Source: Chryseobacterium potabilaquae
GTDB lineage: Bacteria; Bacteroidota; Bacteroidia; Flavobacteriales; Weeksellaceae
NCBI RefSeq assembly: GCF_902728265.1
Contig: NZ_CACVBR010000016.1
Span: 1 to 64,000 of the forward strand
Direction: 5' to 3'
Length of the DNA: 64,000 nucleotides
Positions 63,653 to 64,000 of this stretch are shown in pieces; position 1 is the stretch's first letter, and each line of letters starts with the position of its first letter. The translations under genes were made by a program, and so were the position numbers. The notes beneath the pieces are model-generated. The model did not search any database and had not been told where the DNA came from. It saw only the letters and a program-made list of their open reading frames with translations.

Positions 63653-64000
63653 ATGATGTTTTCAAAAATTACCTCAAATATCAGAGTTTCAGTAACACCT
63701 GAATATGATAGTAAAAATAGCTATCCTTCTGAGAACCGATATGTTTTCAAGTACAATATTACGATTGAAAACAAAGGAGATTTTCCTGTAAAAATTCTAA
63801 AAAGAAAATGGTTAATCTTTGATGTTGGCTTCGGATATACGGAAATTATTGGAGATGGAGTCATTGGTTTGACCCCGGAGATACCTATAGGAGAAAGTTT
63901 TGCTTATTTTTCCAATGTGATGCTTCGCTCTGGAGTAGGAAATATGGGTGGAAAATACCTTGTTAAGAATATGAATACTCAAGAGGATTTTGAAATAGAT
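63653..64000 (+). CDS. apaG: ApaG family protein (partial, runs off the window)
   Basis: The first 116 codons are inside the window; the protein is usually about 125-130 residues, so only the last part is missing. The ApaG/DUF525 fold is evident: VSVTPEYD, RYVFKYNITIENKGDFPVKILKRKWLIFD, GVIGLTPEIPIGESFAYFS and GNMGGKYLV. The function of ApaG is uncertain; it was linked to magnesium/cobalt efflux and dinucleotide metabolism in gamma-proteobacteria. Adjacent ATGs at 63653 and 63656 can both start it. Confidence 0.9.
   Translation, partial: MMFSKITSNIRVSVTPEYDSKNSYPSENRYVFKYNITIENKGDFPVKILKRKWLIFDVGFGYTEIIGDGVIGLTPEIPIGESFAYFSNVMLRSGVGNMGGKYLVKNMNTQEDFEID

Overview
The window is AT-rich chromosomal DNA from a member of the Bacteroidota, most likely class Flavobacteriia (a Chryseobacterium-like Weeksellaceae is my best guess). 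The evidence is the Bacteroidota promoter pattern (TAnnTTTG near -7, TTG/TTTG near -33) in front of many genes, A-rich start regions without Shine-Dalgarno sequences, GLPGLI-family and FISUMP-domain secreted proteins, and a BlaR1-type M56 peptidase beside a BlaI repressor. Most transcription units end in recognisable hairpin terminators. No rRNA, tRNA, CRISPR array, complete insertion sequence or prophage was seen.

Region by region. 1-4.7 kb: a secreted protein of unknown function, then blaI, a blaR1-like M56 peptidase and a GLPGLI protein; the blaI promoter carries a TACA-N2-TGTA dyad. 4.9-16.6 kb: a tandem array of large secreted paralogs. Each has a signal peptide, two 'GIN..SP.ATLDI'-type repeats, two Ig-like repeats and a C-terminal FISUMP domain. 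There are four full-length copies, one truncated copy and several decayed remnants. The copies share upstream elements (GTAGTTTT/AAAACTAC), including a perfect 28-bp palindrome, and two of them have different numbers of an AAAACT hexamer repeat just before the start codon. This array is the most unusual part of the window. 16.7-29.9 kb: housekeeping genes (transaldolase-like aldolase, DUF1905/YdeI protein, peptidase E, PBP4-type DacB, a sensor kinase, M61 and M1 peptidases, TatC, a KpsF/KdsD-type isomerase, RecQ). 29.9-33.6 kb: a glycosyltransferase, dihydrolipoyl dehydrogenase and a CvfB-like S1 protein. 34.3-40.7 kb: a TetR-controlled RND efflux operon (TetR, TolC, HlyD-like, AcrB-like) with two matching dyads over the tetR promoter and start. 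41-47 kb: NUDIX, SDR, zinc-ribbon and HPP genes in one minus-strand run, then ssb, an HRDC protein and hisS. 47.3-58.2 kb: a methyltransferase and small genes, followed by storage metabolism: an isoaspartyl peptidase and cyanophycinase facing cyanophycin synthetase, then glgB-glgA-glgC. 58.3-64 kb: an SRPBCC/GyrI-like protein, sucA-sucB and the start of apaG.

How the genes fit together: cphA/cphB/iaaA would make and recycle the nitrogen polymer cyanophycin, and glgBAC makes glycogen beside it, so carbon and nitrogen reserves are encoded side by side. SucA and SucB are two of the three subunits of 2-oxoglutarate dehydrogenase, and LpdA at 31 kb can supply the third. The RND operon has its own repressor. 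The FISUMP array looks like a birth-and-death family of surface or secreted proteins; its function cannot be read from the sequence.
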